This document shows, one piece after another, positions 6,493-7,492 of a stretch of DNA of 7,492 bases. The notes under the pieces were generated by a model. The model worked only from the letters and a program-made list of their open reading frames with translations, was not told the DNA's origin and ran no database searches. Position numbers and translations under genes: made by a program. The stretch lies in NCBI GenBank assembly GCA_024654105.1, contig JANLID010000022.1, forward strand, positions 1 to 7,492. The letters are read 5' to 3'. Each line of letters begins with the position of its first letter. The first letter of the stretch is position 1. This DNA is from Gallionella sp. (GTDB taxonomy: Bacteria; Pseudomonadota; Gammaproteobacteria; Burkholderiales; Gallionellaceae).

Positions 6493-7492
6493 GTGAGCGA
6501 TAAGGTATCCCTTTCAGGCAGGCGAGTGAGCCAACGGGCACACGCTGCCGCTCTTCCTACCAGCCGCTTGATGATTTCGGCGGCGCATAAATCTTCCGGT
6601 AAAACCATGGTCAGCATCGGCCTGTGCGCCGCGCTGAAGGCACGCGGCCACGCCGTGCAGCCGTTCAAAAAAGGGCCCGATTACATTGACCCGATGTGGC
6701 TTTCGCAAGCTGCCGGGCGCACCTGCCGCAATCTCGATTTGTATCTGATGGAGCGCGACGACATCATCGCCACCTTTGCGCGCCACAGCAACGAAGTGAA
6801 CCTGGTCGAGGGCAACAAGGGACTGTACGACGGCCTGGCACTGGATGGCAGCAACAGCAACGCCGCTTTGGCGAAACTGCTCGACCTGCCGGTGTTTCTG
6901 GTGATCGATGCGCGCGGCATGACGCGCGGCATCGCGCCGCTGATCCTGGGCTATCAGGCATTTGACCGGGACATCCGGATTGCCGGGGTGATCCTCAATA
7001 ACCTCGGTGGCAGCAGGCACGAGGCCAAACTGCGCGAGGTTATCGAGCACTACACCGACGTGCCGGTAATTGGCGCAATTCATCATGACGAACGGCTCAG
7101 TATTGTCGAGCGCCATCTCGGCCTGATGCCGAGCAATGAGTCCCATGTCGCTACAGCCAAGATCATACAGATCGGCGAAGCCATCGCGGGGCAGGTCGAT
7201 CTGGACAAGTTGCTCGATCTGTCGCAAAAAGCACCGCTGGATGTGCCGCACAAGGCCGAGGTGAGTCCGCTGCCCATTGGCGAAAAAGTACGCATCGGCA
7301 TCGCGCAAGACCGCGCCTTCGGTTTTTATTACGCTGACGACATCGATGCGCTGCAGGCGGCGGGCGCGGAGTTGGTACCGTTCGACACGCTCAACGACAC
7401 GCACCTGCCGGAAGTTGACGCACTGTATATCGGCGGCGGTTTCCCGGAAGCCTGCGCGGTCGAACTGGAAGCGAATGCGCTGCTGCGCGGCG
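6493..7492 (+). CDS. dsrN: DsrN, sirohaem amidase of CobB/CbiA family (3' partial)
   Basis: Cytoplasmic, ATP- and glutamine-dependent amidase of the cobyrinic acid a,c-diamide synthase family; DsrN is held to amidate sirohaem for the DsrAB cofactor. 333 codons are visible, open to the window end. The N-terminal dethiobiotin-synthetase-like ATP-binding domain shows a P-loop-like AAHKSSGKT at 30-38, FKKGPDYIDP at 58-67, EGNKGLYDG at 106-114, and VIDARGMTRG at 137-146. A class I glutamine amidotransferase domain begins near residue 267 (RIGIAQDRAF) and reaches GGGFPE at 314-319; the catalytic cysteine would lie just past the window. The start is GTG at 6493 with a good Shine-Dalgarno, giving about 26 basic, Ala/Ser-rich residues before the core fold. 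By sequence alone it could be a cobyrinate synthase CobB/CbiA; position straight after dsrP favours DsrN. Confidence 0.92.
   Translation, partial: MSDKVSLSGRRVSQRAHAAALPTSRLMISAAHKSSGKTMVSIGLCAALKARGHAVQPFKKGPDYIDPMWLSQAAGRTCRNLDLYLMERDDIIATFARHSNEVNLVEGNKGLYDGLALDGSNSNAALAKLLDLPVFLVIDARGMTRGIAPLILGYQAFDRDIRIAGVILNNLGGSRHEAKLREVIEHYTDVPVIGAIHHDERLSIVERHLGLMPSNESHVATAKIIQIGEAIAGQVDLDKLLDLSQKAPLDVPHKAEVSPLPIGEKVRIGIAQDRAFGFYYADDIDALQAAGAELVPFDTLNDTHLPEVDALYIGGGFPEACAVELEANALLRG

Noticed and set aside
6514..7404. Minus-strand open frame of 296 codons opposite dsrN
   Set aside because: The + strand frame encodes unmistakable CobB/CbiA motifs over the same bases; the minus frame shows none.
1..7492. 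Mobile element, CRISPR, toxin-antitoxin or defence system
   Set aside because: Every stretch is accounted for by dsr genes; no repeats, transposase or integrase sequence, or small accessory genes were found.

Overview
This window is an internal stretch of a sulfur-oxidiser type dsr operon (reverse-acting dissimilatory sulfite reductase pathway). All seven genes lie on the + strand in the order dsrM (5' end missing) - dsrK - dsrL - dsrJ - dsrO - dsrP - dsrN (3' end missing). This is the order known from Allochromatium vinosum (dsrABEFHCMKLJOPN...). dsrL within the cluster, followed by dsrJOP and dsrN, together with typical DsrK and DsrL sequences, points to the oxidative version of the pathway. 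The high GC content and the sequence character suggest a proteobacterium. My best guess is a betaproteobacterial lithotroph of the Sulfuricella/Sideroxydans/Thiobacillus kind, but the genus is inference from memory and not from a search.

Layout: bases 1-647 encode all but the N-terminus of DsrM, a NarI-like haem b membrane protein. 649-2178 is DsrK, an HdrD-like iron-sulfur protein. 2199-4172 is DsrL, a GltD-like flavoprotein with a C-terminal double ferredoxin domain. 4172-4540 is DsrJ, a periplasmic triheme cytochrome c. 4537-5253 is DsrO, a Tat-exported ferredoxin-like protein. 5254-6435 is DsrP, an NrfD/PsrC-type membrane protein. 6493-7492 is the first 333 codons of DsrN, a CobB/CbiA-type glutamine-dependent amidase acting on sirohaem. 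Genes are packed tightly (1-nt gap, 20-nt gap, 1-nt overlap, 4-nt overlap, 0-nt gap). The exception is a 57-nt gap before dsrN that holds a short inverted repeat and a clear Shine-Dalgarno sequence. I see no promoter, terminator, RNA gene, mobile element, CRISPR array or gene-free stretch longer than 300 bases.

How they work together (established for the family): sulfane sulfur carried by DsrC is oxidised by rDsrAB (encoded outside this window, probably upstream) to sulfite. DsrL passes the released electrons to NAD(P)+. The DsrMKJOP complex spans the inner membrane: DsrK handles DsrC thiol/disulfide chemistry on the cytoplasmic side, DsrM and DsrP connect to the quinone pool, and DsrJ and DsrO sit on the periplasmic side. 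DsrN makes the amidated sirohaem cofactor of DsrAB.

I found no undescribed system. The points worth a second look are small: a candidate Cys haem ligand in DsrJ, a GC-rich apparent insertion in the second nucleotide-binding domain of DsrL, a non-standard Tat motif in DsrO, a GTG start with N-terminal extension in DsrN, and the dsrP-dsrN gap.
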